Source of the DNA: an uncultured Bacteroidales bacterium
GTDB taxonomy: Bacteria > Bacteroidota > Bacteroidia > Bacteroidales > UBA932
Length of the DNA stretch: 32,032 bases
Assembly: GCA_945827785.1 (NCBI GenBank)
Contig: CALZOR010000020.1
Location: 1-32,032 of the forward strand
Direction: 5' to 3'
Both the position numbers and the translations under genes were made by a program. Shown one piece after another: positions 1 through 7,364 of the stretch; the first letter of the stretch is position 1, and each line of letters begins with the position of its first letter. The notes beneath the pieces were generated by a model. The model saw nothing but the letters and a program-made list of their open reading frames with translations, made no database searches and was not told the origin of the DNA.

Positions 1-66
1 AGGGAAATGTGCGGTGGGAAGAAGTTTCGCAAGCGGCACAACCCTCAGGACATAAATAAGTTATAA
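1..66 (+). CDS. 3' end of an upstream gene (partial, unidentified)
   Basis: Reading from base 1, this frame stays open for 21 codons and ends at the TAA at 64-66, 18 bases before the next gene. The tail is basic and ends ...FRKRHNPQDINKL. In Bacteroidota the gene just before this PSP1 gene is often the DNA polymerase III delta-prime subunit (holB), but the fragment is too short to identify. The other two forward frames also remain open for about 18 codons, so the frame choice is tentative. Confidence 0.35.
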   Translation, partial: REMCGGKKFRKRHNPQDINKL

Positions 67-84
67 CTTGCGAAACTTGAGTAT

Positions 85-1236
85 ATGAATGAATCAAAAC
101 AATATGACTGTTCCCGTGGCTGCATAGTAGGCCGGAAAGAAAGTGGGGAGGTGGAGTGCAACTACCGTCAGGGCTGTTGTAAACTGGAGGTCTATGACTG
201 GCTATCCGGGGTTAATCAGGAACAGTACAAGGAATTTTTCGAGGTGCGTTTCAAAAACACCAGGAAGGCCATCTTCCGTAATGCCTCAGGTCAAAGTATC
301 AAGACCGGGGACATGGTGATTGTAGAGGCAGCAAACGGGCATGACCTCGGCATTGTAACGCTTGAGGGCCCTATAGTAGCCCGCCAGATGAAATGCAAGC
401 GCATCAATCCTGAAACCTTCGAGTTCAAGAAGATATACCGCAAGGCCAAGCTTTTCGATATCGAAAAATGGCAGGAGGCAATAGCTCGCGAGCATGAAAC
501 AATGATACGCTCCCGTCAGATTGCTGCGGAGCTCGGCCTTGAGATGAAAATTGGTGATGTGGAGTTTCAGGGCGACGGCACCAAAGCCATTTTCTACTAC
601 ATCGCTGACGGACGTGTGGATTTTCGTCAGCTCATCAAGGTCTTTGCCGATGAGTTCCGTATCAGGATTGAGATGAAGCAGATTGGAGCCCGTCAGGAAG
701 CCGGGCTCATCGGAGGACTCGGTGTCTGCGGACGCGAACTTTGTTGTTCGAACTATATTTCCAGCTTCCAGTCCATCACAACATCGGCGGCACGCTGCCA
801 GGATTTGTCGCTCAACCCTCAGAAACTTGCCGGCCAGTGCGGGAAACTGAAATGTTGTCTGAATTATGAGACAGCAGCTTACATGGATGCGCAGACCAGA
901 ATTCCTAAGGTCAATGGCCCGCTTGAGTTTGAGGATGGCTTGGCATATCTGATGAAAACGGATATCCTTAAGGAAATCATGTATTTCTCCTATGACCCTT
1001 CATCGCTTTCCAATCTTTATGCTTTGGACGCCTCTGAAGTCAGGGAAATCATAAAGATGAACCGAAATGGAGTAAAACCAGAATCCCTGCAGACTGAGCC
1101 GGAGCCTTCCGTACCGGAGTTTGTTACGGCAGTGGGAGACGACAGCATTACCCGTTTCGATGAGGCCCGCAAGCGCCGCAAGAAAAAGAAGAATGACCGC
1201 AGGCCGGACAAAAAGCAGAAGAAGGATGAAAAGTAG
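85..1236 (+). CDS. ricT: PSP1 domain protein, RicT/YaaT-like
   Basis: 383 residues. The C-terminal PSP1 signature is clear: CGRELCC at residues 215-221, LSLNPQKLAG at 241-250 and CGKLKCC at 252-258. Further cysteines lie near the N-terminus (Cys9, 13, 25, 31, 32). In Bacillus subtilis, RicT (YaaT) works with RicA and RicF in a complex that carries Fe-S clusters and affects RNA maturation and phosphorelay signalling; the role in Bacteroidota is not established. The last 30 residues are almost all Lys, Arg and Asp, a likely disordered tail. The gene overlaps gldH by 11 bases and trmB follows closely, so the three are probably one operon. Family assignment is firm; function is inferred from distant homologues. 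Confidence 0.88.
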   Translation: MNESKQYDCSRGCIVGRKESGEVECNYRQGCCKLEVYDWLSGVNQEQYKEFFEVRFKNTRKAIFRNASGQSIKTGDMVIVEAANGHDLGIVTLEGPIVARQMKCKRINPETFEFKKIYRKAKLFDIEKWQEAIAREHETMIRSRQIAAELGLEMKIGDVEFQGDGTKAIFYYIADGRVDFRQLIKVFADEFRIRIEMKQIGARQEAGLIGGLGVCGRELCCSNYISSFQSITTSAARCQDLSLNPQKLAGQCGKLKCCLNYETAAYMDAQTRIPKVNGPLEFEDGLAYLMKTDILKEIMYFSYDPSSLSNLYALDASEVREIIKMNRNGVKPESLQTEPEPSVPEFVTAVGDDSITRFDEARKRRKKKKNDRRPDKKQKKDEK

Positions 1237-1681
1237 GCCATTATACGGATACTTTATCCTGAGCTGCCTGTTTATTCTGGCTGTATCATGCTCTGAACCA
1301 AGGGTTTCTGAGACTTTCGTGCCGTCTGAAAAGACGGATTCCCTCGGGTGCTATAACTTCGAGCTCGAAATGAATGACAGTACTGCGTTCTATGATTTGT
1401 CTTTCTATTCGAGAATTGACTGCACCAGGAGCCAGTTCTGTCAGATAAGGGAATTCCCCCTGGAGGTCACTATGGTTTCGCCTTCCGCAGTGGAATATTC
1501 GGAACTTGTATATATTCCGGTTTCAGCATTTGGCCCTGGCGATGGACCGGATTATGTCTTTTATGAGAAATACCGTTCAGGCCTTGTGCCAGTGGAATAC
1601 GGAGTATGGAAGATGTCTGTCAAGGTCCCGGATATCAAGGGAATGAGGGGACTCGGACTTGTGGTTGAGAAAAAACAATAG
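1226..1681 (+). CDS. gldH: GldH-type lipoprotein
   Basis: 151 residues from the ATG at 1226. The open frame extends upstream inside ricT, but only this start gives a proper lipoprotein signal: basic N-terminus (MKSRPLYGYF), hydrophobic stretch, then lipobox AVSC with lipidated Cys22. The body is a small beta-rich domain of about 125 residues. Position right after a PSP1 gene and overall pattern match GldH, a lipoprotein needed for gliding and type IX secretion in Flavobacterium and also kept in many non-gliding Bacteroidota, where its role is unclear. It overlaps ricT by 11 bases and ends 3 bases before trmB, suggesting translational coupling. Identification rests on context and general pattern, so it is less certain than its neighbours. 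Confidence 0.75.
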   Translation: MKSRPLYGYFILSCLFILAVSCSEPRVSETFVPSEKTDSLGCYNFELEMNDSTAFYDLSFYSRIDCTRSQFCQIREFPLEVTMVSPSAVEYSELVYIPVSAFGPGDGPDYVFYEKYRSGLVPVEYGVWKMSVKVPDIKGMRGLGLVVEKKQ

Positions 1682-1684
1682 ACA

Positions 1685-2479
1685 ATGGGAAAGGATAAAC
1701 TCAGAAAATTCAGGGAGAATGAAACTTTCAGATGCATGGTCCAGCCTTCAACTGACCAGGTGCTTGGCTGCGACCATCCTCTCAAGGGACATTGGGGAAG
1801 GGATATTTTCGGAAACGACAACCCGATTGTGCTGGAGTTGGGATGTGGCAAGGGCGAATATACCGTAGACCTGGCCCTTCGCAATCCTTCGTGCAACTAT
1901 ATTGGAGTCGATATCAAAGGGGCAAGGCTCTGGAAAGGAGCAAAATATGTCGAAGAAAACAATGTCCGCAATGTGGCCTTCCTGCGCACGAGAATTGAGT
2001 TCATTGAATCTCTGTTCGCTCCGGGAGAAGTATCTGAAGTATGGATTACGTTTGCCGATCCCCAGATAGGAAGGGAAAAGAAGAGGCTTACATCTCCGCT
2101 GTTCATGAACCGTTACCGCAATTTCCTCAAGGAGGGCGGAATTATCAACCTCAAGACAGACAGCCGCTATCTTCACGAGTATTCCAAGGCCATGGCACTG
2201 AAGAATGACTTGAAGATATTGGCTTGTGGTACAGATATTTACAATGCAGACAAAGAAAGCATCATGAACAGTGAACTCAGGTCTGTATGCGGTGAGAAAT
2301 CAGTGGAAGCCCTCTTCGAGGTCCAGACTTTTTATGAAAAGCACTTTCTTGCCCAGGGCTATGATATCACCTATCTGGCATTCACCATCGACCATAAGGG
2401 CGAATATCTGAGCCCGGAATGGGAAGAGGACAGGTGGAAGGATGAAAACCATCAGGCCTTTGCAGTCCAGGTGCATTAG
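1685..2479 (+). CDS. trmB: tRNA (guanine-N7)-methyltransferase TrmB
   Basis: 264 residues. It transfers a methyl group from S-adenosylmethionine to N7 of G46 in the tRNA variable loop. The SAM-binding motif ELGCGKGEY is at residues 51-59, the acidic end of the next strand GVDIKG at 74-79, and the TrmB-specific region FADPQ...KKRLTSP at 123-138, followed by LKTDS at 156-160. Most TrmB proteins have PDPWPKKRH here, so the FADPQIGREKKR form is a variant of the active-site loop. The ATG lies 3 bases after the gldH stop, so it is probably translated from the same message. Length is slightly above the usual 210-240 residues because of a C-terminal extension. Confidence 0.92.
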   Translation: MGKDKLRKFRENETFRCMVQPSTDQVLGCDHPLKGHWGRDIFGNDNPIVLELGCGKGEYTVDLALRNPSCNYIGVDIKGARLWKGAKYVEENNVRNVAFLRTRIEFIESLFAPGEVSEVWITFADPQIGREKKRLTSPLFMNRYRNFLKEGGIINLKTDSRYLHEYSKAMALKNDLKILACGTDIYNADKESIMNSELRSVCGEKSVEALFEVQTFYEKHFLAQGYDITYLAFTIDHKGEYLSPEWEEDRWKDENHQAFAVQVH

Positions 2480-2572
2480 TGCCTCTTGACCCCTTCTGTT
2501 TTTCGAATAATTCGACTGTAGTGCAACAAATATCGTCATGAATGCATCTATTGTCGGAAAAAACGAAACTAT

Positions 2573-3481
2573 ATGCATAGATTCAAAACCATTGCACTCT
2601 GCATCCTTCTGATGCTTTCCTGTGCTCCGCTTTTTTCAAAAAGCCAGTCCAAAGTTGATTTGAGATATGCTTTCGGCAGTACGATAGACCTTCAGTTCGG
2701 ATACTCCGTCATGCCATATTCAGTCGAAGGAGAGGCCAGGAACGCTTACGGCGCATCCAGCGGTAGTGTATTCCAGATGCGTTATACCTATTTTTTCGGC
2801 AGGCACTTCGGCGCTTTCGCTTCCTATTCATTCGATCAGGGAAGCGCGCCTTACGAGAATTATTTCGGCATTGTCAACCGTGCGGACGGGAGATTGTACA
2901 AGTACGAAGAATCGTACTACCAGAATCCGATGAGATATTTTGCAAATTCGTTCTTTGTCGGAGTTGCTTACAGATATGATTTCGGGAGATGGAGCCTGAG
3001 GCCGAGAGTCGGAATCGGAGTGACAAACTTTGATATGAGTGCATTCTGCTACAGCACTTATTCCCGTCAGGATGAAACTCCGGTTTCATACCATTCTTAT
3101 TCGATTATTTCAGACCGCAAGGATTATATGAAATCCGGCAGTTCCGTTCCAGATCTGAATTGCCTTGCCGGCTATGCCGGAGTGCAGATGACTTATTCTC
3201 CAGCCTCTCATTTCTTCCTTTCTTTTGAGGTTTCTGCCAAATGTTTCGATAACAGAAAGCTTGATTTCCAGCACACTGTTAAGCAGTACAAGCCGGCTTA
3301 CAACCCGTCCAACTGGTCTGAAGCCCTTGTTTATTATGATTTGCGTGACAGTGTAATACCGGATGATTCATCGGCAAAAACAGTTTCGTCACGCCTTCCT
3401 TACGCAATATTCAATGCCAGTGTCGGAATAGGATGGAACCTCGGCTGGAACAGGAATGTATCACGTCATAACCACAGATAA
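2573..3481 (+). CDS. Uncharacterised outer-membrane beta-barrel-like protein
   Basis: 302 residues; family not recognised. The N-terminus is a Sec signal peptide (MHRFKTIALC then a hydrophobic run to about residue 22). The mature part is rich in Tyr, Phe, Ser and Gly with alternating hydrophobic residues, for example FQMRYTYFFGRHFGAFASYSF and FFVGVAYRYDFGRWSLRPRVG, as expected of amphipathic strands in an 8-12 strand outer-membrane barrel. It ends ...SVGIGWNLGWNRN plus a short basic tail instead of the usual terminal aromatic. A lipoprotein gene starts 3 bases after its stop, so the two probably form one unit. A 93-base gap separates it from trmB. Substrate and function cannot be inferred. 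Confidence 0.7.
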   Translation: MHRFKTIALCILLMLSCAPLFSKSQSKVDLRYAFGSTIDLQFGYSVMPYSVEGEARNAYGASSGSVFQMRYTYFFGRHFGAFASYSFDQGSAPYENYFGIVNRADGRLYKYEESYYQNPMRYFANSFFVGVAYRYDFGRWSLRPRVGIGVTNFDMSAFCYSTYSRQDETPVSYHSYSIISDRKDYMKSGSSVPDLNCLAGYAGVQMTYSPASHFFLSFEVSAKCFDNRKLDFQHTVKQYKPAYNPSNWSEALVYYDLRDSVIPDDSSAKTVSSRLPYAIFNASVGIGWNLGWNRNVSRHNHR

Positions 3482-3484
3482 ATC

Positions 3485-3943
3485 ATGAAAAAGTCTATTT
3501 TTTACACCGTAATGACAATTGTTCTGATGGCAACTTCGTGCATGAAGCACTCGGGCAATATCGGTGGTCCGGTACATAATAGGGAATATGTGATGACTCT
3601 TGCCAATGACAGTCCGTTTCATACAATGTGGTACATTCCGGAACATGGGGACAAAGGATGTGATTTTGCCGGTGAACTTCCAGACCAGAAGCCTAATGAG
3701 AACCTGCTCATTTCCCTGGATCCCAAAACTTCTTTCGATGTCTATGTAACAAATGATGGAGTTGAATCTCCACTGGAGACTTATCATCCTGAGGATAAGG
3801 TTGTTATCTATGTTTTTGACCCGGAAGTGTTCTCAATGGAAGACTGGGAAAATATCAAAGCAGACGGGAAATGGCTGGAGAAATTCTCTCTTACCGTGAA
3901 GGATGTTGCTGAAGCCGATAAAATTGTAAGATTCAAGAGATAA
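3485..3943 (+). CDS. Small uncharacterised lipoprotein
   Basis: 152 residues, no recognised family. Basic start MKKSIF, hydrophobic core and lipobox ATSC give lipidated Cys19. The residue after the cysteine is Met, followed by a Gly-, Ser- and Asn-containing linker, so a surface or inner-leaflet location cannot be decided. The mature domain of about 120 residues is acidic and beta-rich. The gene starts 3 bases after the upstream barrel-like gene ends, so the products likely act together at the envelope. Its stop codon abuts that of the convergent miaA gene with no spacer. Confidence 0.7.
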   Translation: MKKSIFYTVMTIVLMATSCMKHSGNIGGPVHNREYVMTLANDSPFHTMWYIPEHGDKGCDFAGELPDQKPNENLLISLDPKTSFDVYVTNDGVESPLETYHPEDKVVIYVFDPEVFSMEDWENIKADGKWLEKFSLTVKDVAEADKIVRFKR

Positions 3944-4954
3944 TCAGACCTGTACCCAGTGGATCCGGATGCCTTTGCGCTCCATCCCGCGGAACCAGGT
4001 CATCTGCCTCTTTGCGAACTGATGTATGGCTGTCGCCAGGTCGGTTCGCATTTTTTCGTAGCTTATCTGCCCTGTGAGGTATAGCGTAACGAACTTATAT
4101 TCAAGGCCATAGTAAATCAGGTCTTCGGCTGGGACCGGCTGCCTTGCTCCGTTTTTGTCCGGGACTATTGCCGGGTGGGTGCCATCGAGCAGCCCCCTTA
4201 TTTCGTCAATCATGCCTTCCTGGAGTCTGGCGTCAAGGCGTCGGTCAATCCTTTCATTTCTGACATCCCGGCTTACCAGGGTACCTATATAATATGTTTT
4301 CTTTGGAAGACAGGCCGTTCTGACAACTGGGTGTTCCGATTCATAAATGGCTATCTCCAAGGCTCTTATGAGTCTTTTGCGTGTGTCGTAGTCCGTGGTG
4401 TTGTGAAGCGGCTTGAGGCTGGCGAGCCTTGCCACAAGGTCTTCCGTGCTTTCTTTTTCGAGTTCTTCCCTGAGCTCTGGATTGGCAGGGACTTCCGGAA
4501 GAGAGTAGCCTCTTGTTGCAGCCTCGATGTACAGCCCGGAACCTCCGCAGAGAAGGGGGATGTTGCCCCGTTCACGGATTTCCTTATATGCTTTTTCGAA
4601 GTCTCTCTGATATTCGAAAATATTGTATTTGCTCCCGGCATCCGCAATGTCAATCAGGTGATATGGAACCTCCCCGTATTCATCCAGGTCTTTCCCAGTG
4701 CCTATGTCCATGCCACGGTACACCTGCCTTGAGTCTGCGGATATTATTTCGACTGAAGACAGTCGGGAAATCTCATTGATCCGCCTCGATAGCTCCACGC
4801 CGTAGCGAGTCTTCCCCGAAGCCGTAGGCCCCAGGATGCAAATCAGGTCGATTTCCCCCGCTTCATAGCTCCTGACCAGAGCCTCGACGTCGATAACTTC
4901 GGGCTCCGGCAGCTGAGCCATCGGAGGCACCGGTATGAATGATTTCCTGCTCAT
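3944..4954 (-). CDS. miaA: tRNA dimethylallyltransferase MiaA
   Basis: 336 residues. It adds a dimethylallyl group to N6 of A37 in tRNAs that read UNN codons. The P-loop GPTASGKT is at 42-49, the signature SADSRQVYRGMDIGTGKD at 72-89, then YHLIDIAD, LLCGGSGLYIEA and DTRKRLIRALEI follow in the usual order. Normal MiaA has its P-loop near residue 10-15, so this protein has about 30 extra N-terminal residues. A promoter -7 box (TATTTTTG, 4966-4959) sits only five bases before the first ATG, so either translation is leaderless or it really starts at Met12 (codon 4921-4919, 325 residues). Bacteroidota often carry two miaA paralogues; only one lies in this window. Confidence 0.92.
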   Translation of the reverse strand: MSRKSFIPVPPMAQLPEPEVIDVEALVRSYEAGEIDLICILGPTASGKTRYGVELSRRINEISRLSSVEIISADSRQVYRGMDIGTGKDLDEYGEVPYHLIDIADAGSKYNIFEYQRDFEKAYKEIRERGNIPLLCGGSGLYIEAATRGYSLPEVPANPELREELEKESTEDLVARLASLKPLHNTTDYDTRKRLIRALEIAIYESEHPVVRTACLPKKTYYIGTLVSRDVRNERIDRRLDARLQEGMIDEIRGLLDGTHPAIVPDKNGARQPVPAEDLIYYGLEYKFVTLYLTGQISYEKMRTDLATAIHQFAKRQMTWFRGMERKGIRIHWVQV

Positions 4955-4958
4955 GATG

Positions 4959-4966
4959 CAAAAATA
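4959..4966 (-). promoter_or_regulatory. Candidate -7 box for miaA
   Basis: The minus strand reads TATTTTTG, a match to the Bacteroidota -7 consensus TAnnTTTG. No clear -33 TTTG is seen. The expected transcription start coincides with the first miaA ATG at 4954, which bears on the choice of start codon. Confidence 0.4.
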
Positions 4967-4977
4967 GAAAAAAACAG

Positions 4978-4985
4978 TAAATTTG
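4978..4985 (+). promoter_or_regulatory. Candidate -7 box for smpB
   Basis: TAAATTTG matches TAnnTTTG and lies 28 bases before the smpB ATG, giving a leader of about 20 bases. The -33 element is not obvious. It is divergent from and close to the miaA -7 box. Confidence 0.45.
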
Positions 4986-5013
4986 CGGTGTTTTAATTAT
5001 AGGAAAACCAGTT

Positions 5014-5463
5014 ATGCCAAAAGCAAAGAGCAGCGTAGAGATAAAGAATAGGAGGGCCTCATTCGATTATGAATTTCTGGAGACCTTTCAGGCGGGGATT
5101 GTGCTTACCGGAACGGAGATAAAATCCATCCGCGCCGGCAAGGCTTCGCTCGTGGATGCATTCTGCTATTTCAACAATAATGAATTGTATGTCAAGAACA
5201 TGCATGTCGCAGACTACTGGTGGGGGACATGGGGAAAGCATGACCCGAGGCGAGACCGCAAACTGCTTCTCACCCGCAAGGAACTTTCCAAGCTCCAGAG
5301 GTCTGTCAAGGAAAAGGGCCTTACCATAGTCGCAGTCAAGCTATATATATCAGAAAAGGGCTATGCGAAACTTCTCATAGCCCTTGCAAGGGGTAAAAAG
5401 GAATACGACAAGCGTGCTTCCATAAAGGAGAAGGACCTTCGTCGTGAAATGGAACGTCTTTAG
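5014..5463 (+). CDS. smpB: SsrA-binding protein SmpB
   Basis: 149 residues, the usual length. SmpB binds tmRNA and guides it into stalled ribosomes for trans-translation. Family blocks are in order: [20 protein letters not shown] near residue 12, [18 protein letters not shown] near 33, the [11 protein letters not shown] segment near 76 and the basic C-terminal tail [22 protein letters not shown], which in known structures forms a helix in the mRNA channel. The gene stands alone on the + strand, divergent from miaA and convergent with metK. Confidence 0.96.
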   Translation: MPKAKSSVEIKNRRASFDYEFLETFQAGIVLTGTEIKSIRAGKASLVDAFCYFNNNELYVKNMHVADYWWGTWGKHDPRRDRKLLLTRKELSKLQRSVKEKGLTIVAVKLYISEKGYAKLLIALARGKKEYDKRASIKEKDLRREMERL

Positions 5464-5483
5464 GAATCTTCAAAACAAGATTC
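5464..5483. terminator. Possible bidirectional hairpin between smpB and metK
   Basis: Perfect inverted repeat GAATCTT / AAGATTC with a 6-base loop, directly after the smpB stop and close to the convergent metK stop. Neither strand has a good T-run after it, so it may be a weak terminator or only an RNA-protecting hairpin. Confidence 0.35.
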
Positions 5484-5484
5484 G

Positions 5485-5502
5485 TCAGAGTCCTCAGAGT
5501 CC
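5485..5502. repeat. 9-bp tandem duplication at the metK stop
   Basis: TCAGAGTCC occurs twice with no spacer. On the minus strand each copy reads GGA CTC TGA, so the last two codons plus stop of metK are followed by an exact second copy, still in frame. It looks like a replication-slippage duplication. Confidence 0.8.
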
Positions 5503-6813
5503 GAATTCCTTCTTTATAATATCCACTGAGTCAAGAAGTTCCCATCCGAAGAACTGGACAAGCTCCTGGCTCTTTACGCCGTGGCGCATCATCGTCACGC
5601 TTGCCTTGTAAGGCTTCCTTCCCACATGGCCGTAAGCGGCTGTCGGTTCGTATATAGGTTTCTTGAGACCGAATTTCTCAATGATCTTGGCTGGACGCAG
5701 GTCGAAAATCTCGTTGATTTTTTCAGCTATATAGCTGTCTTCCAGGCCATTTACGGCTGTGCCATAGGTGTTTACGAAGATACTCAGAGGACGTGCCACA
5801 CCGATGGCGTATGAGACCTGAACGAGCATTTCACGTGCCACTCCTGCTGCAACCATGTTCTTTGCAATGTATCTTGCTGCATATGCTGCAGAGCGGTCCA
5901 CTTTTGACGGGTCCTTTCCTGAGAAGGCTCCGCCGCCGTGTGCTCCCTTGCCGCCGTATGTGTCAACGATGATCTTGCGGCCGGTCAGTCCGGTGTCTCC
6001 GTGAGGTCCGCCGATTACGAATTTTCCTGTAGGATTTACATGAAGGATGTAGTCATCCTTGAAAAGCGCAGCGGTTTCCTGAGGGAGTTCCTCGATTAGC
6101 ATTGGAATGAGGATGTTTTTCACATCCTCGCGGATTTTTTCCTGCATTGCCTTGTCAACTCTCTCCTGACCATATTGTGCAATGCCGTCCGCATAGCTCA
6201 TCCTGCCGAGAACTTCGGGCACGAATTCGTCATGCTGGGTTGAAACCACGATGGTATGCACTCTCACCGGTTTGCCGCTCTGTCCGTCATATTCGATGGT
6301 GAACTGCGATTTTGAATCTGGACGAAGATAAGGCATGAGCTCAGGGGTCTGCTTGCGGATTTTTGCGAGAATCTGGAGTATGCGGTGTGAAAGGGCAAGT
6401 GGAAGCGGCATGTATTCCTCTGTGTCACAGCAGGCATAGCCGAACATCATTCCCTGGTCTCCGGCTCCCTGTTCATCCGCATCCTTTACAACTACGCCCC
6501 TGTTGATGTCGGCGCTCTGCTCATGAAGGGCTGAAAGCACTCCGCATGAGTTCCCGTCGAACATATATTCGGCCTTGTTGTAGCCTATCTTGTTGATAAC
6601 ACGTCTTGCTGTGGTCTGGATGTCCACATAAGCATCTTCAGAGCGGACCTCGCCACCAACGACAACCAGTCCTGTGCTGCAGAAGGTTTCGCAAGCAACC
6701 TTTGCCTCCGGGTCCTGACGAAGGAATTCGTCAAGGATTGCGTCGGAAATCTGGTCCGACACTTTGTCCGGGTGTCCCTCGGACACTGATTCTGATGTAA
6801 ACAGATAATTCAT
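5494..6813 (-). CDS. metK: S-adenosylmethionine synthase MetK
   Basis: 439 residues, slightly longer than the 380-430 typical. It makes S-adenosylmethionine from methionine and ATP in the cytoplasm. Conserved blocks: [20 protein letters not shown] from residue 6 (catalytic His14, metal-binding Asp16), [11 protein letters not shown] at 116-126, [21 protein letters not shown] near 268-288 and the loop [19 protein letters not shown] at 293-311. The ATG at 6813 is the only start that keeps the complete N-terminal motif. Upstream on the same strand is a long leader with a consensus promoter, a SAM-II-like pseudoknot and an intrinsic terminator, so expression is probably attenuated, plausibly by its own product. 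Confidence 0.97.
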   Translation of the reverse strand: MNYLFTSESVSEGHPDKVSDQISDAILDEFLRQDPEAKVACETFCSTGLVVVGGEVRSEDAYVDIQTTARRVINKIGYNKAEYMFDGNSCGVLSALHEQSADINRGVVVKDADEQGAGDQGMMFGYACCDTEEYMPLPLALSHRILQILAKIRKQTPELMPYLRPDSKSQFTIEYDGQSGKPVRVHTIVVSTQHDEFVPEVLGRMSYADGIAQYGQERVDKAMQEKIREDVKNILIPMLIEELPQETAALFKDDYILHVNPTGKFVIGGPHGDTGLTGRKIIVDTYGGKGAHGGGAFSGKDPSKVDRSAAYAARYIAKNMVAAGVAREMLVQVSYAIGVARPLSIFVNTYGTAVNGLEDSYIAEKINEIFDLRPAKIIEKFGLKKPIYEPTAAYGHVGRKPYKASVTMMRHGVKSQELVQFFGWELLDSVDIIKKEFGL

Positions 6814-6919
6814 TATGTATATGATTTACGTATGTTTATGTTATAGTTTTCTCCTTGCGGCCATCGCCTTGGTCGGGATGACAGTCTGGTCATGTCGATT
6901 ACCTTCGATATATCTGTAC

Positions 6920-6948
6920 AAAAAATAGCCCCACATGAATGCGGAGCC
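6920..6948 (-). terminator. Intrinsic terminator inside the metK leader
   Basis: On the minus strand GGCTCCGCAT (6948-6939) can pair with ATGTGGGGCT (6936-6927) as a 10-bp stem with a 2-base loop, or 9 bp with a larger loop, followed by ATTTTTT (6926-6920). Three pairs are G-U in the minus-strand RNA and would be A-C mismatches in the plus-strand RNA, so it functions only in the metK direction. It lies about 107 bases before the metK start, between the promoter and the gene, as in an attenuator. Confidence 0.65.
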
Positions 6949-6982
6949 GTCAAAACACAAAAACATTGATATGGAAAAGAGC

Positions 6983-6995
6983 GTCGTAGAACGAC
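6983..6995 (-). other. Short hairpin in the metK leader
   Basis: GTCGT / ACGAC with a 3-base loop, between the pseudoknot and the terminator. On the minus strand it is followed by GCTCTTTTCC, so it could be a weak pause site or part of an alternative fold. Confidence 0.4.
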
Positions 6996-7011
6996 AGCCC
7001 GAAGTCAACAT

Positions 7012-7056
7012 TTTAGCATTTTTTAGTGTGGTTGCAAGCAGCCAAATTTCTCCACA
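7012..7056 (-). promoter_or_regulatory. SAM-II-like riboswitch candidate (H-type pseudoknot) in the metK leader
   Basis: On the minus strand, TGTGG (7056-7052) pairs with CCACA (7031-7027). The loop between them contains TTTGGC (7046-7041) and TTGCAA (7037-7032); GCTAAA (7017-7012) follows the stem after an A-rich segment. TTTGGC can pair with GCTAAA (one G-U), or TTGC can pair with GC plus the following A residues, giving an H-type pseudoknot either way. As I remember the SAM-II class, its members share a 5-6 bp stem, a U-rich loop ending in UUGCA, an A-rich linker and GCUAAAA, in about 52 nt. Position upstream of metK, with a consensus promoter before it and an intrinsic terminator after it, supports a SAM sensor. 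No covariance search was possible. Confidence 0.5.
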
Positions 7057-7057
7057 T

Positions 7058-7094
7058 TCCGGGTAAATCAGACGAATTTCTCTGTCATACCCGA
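7058..7094 (-). other. 5'-proximal hairpin of the metK leader
   Basis: On the minus strand TCGGGTA (7094-7088) pairs with TACCCGG (7065-7059; one G-U), with a further inner pairing CAGA / TCTG. It would form at the very 5' end of the transcript, just before the pseudoknot. Confidence 0.45.
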
Positions 7095-7104
7095 TTTCAG
7101 CCCG

Positions 7105-7135
7105 CAAATATACACACAAAAATCATAAATCCAAA
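7105..7135 (-). promoter_or_regulatory. metK promoter
   Basis: The minus strand has TTTG (7135-7132), 19 bases, then TATATTTG (7112-7105), a perfect match to the Bacteroidota housekeeping sigma consensus. The start would be near 7098, giving a leader of about 285 nt before metK. No convincing gene lies in the leader, and apart from this promoter and the receptor -7 box I see nothing else in 7138-7364. Confidence 0.65.
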
Positions 7136-7321
7136 AAATTTTCTCTTGTCCGGGGGAATGCCCATTTTACGGATGAATTGCGAAATAGTGACGAATGTGT
7201 CAGTGGGAAGTGGGGATTTCACGGACAAAAACGAGCAAAGGCTTAATGAGGATGCGTTGTTACGAAAATGTTAAAAGATGCCGAAAAGTGAAATACGGGA
7301 CTGCATAATGATAAAATTTGC

Positions 7322-7329
7322 TATCTTTG
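7322..7329 (+). promoter_or_regulatory. -7 box of the TonB-dependent receptor gene
   Basis: TATCTTTG matches TAnnTTTG, 36 bases before the ATG at 7365. No clear TTTG is found at the -33 position, which may mean weak or activator-dependent transcription. Confidence 0.5.
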
Positions 7330-7364
7330 CACCGTTATTATATTTTATAAACTTATAAAACATT

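Noticed and set aside
1121..1225. Longer N-terminus of gldH
   Set aside because: The extra 35 residues come from another frame of ricT and would hide the lipoprotein signal.
6841..7119. A 92-codon minus-strand frame in the metK leader
   Set aside because: It runs through the promoter, the pseudoknot and the terminator hairpin, has no ribosome binding site or recognisable domain, and begins upstream of the predicted transcription start.
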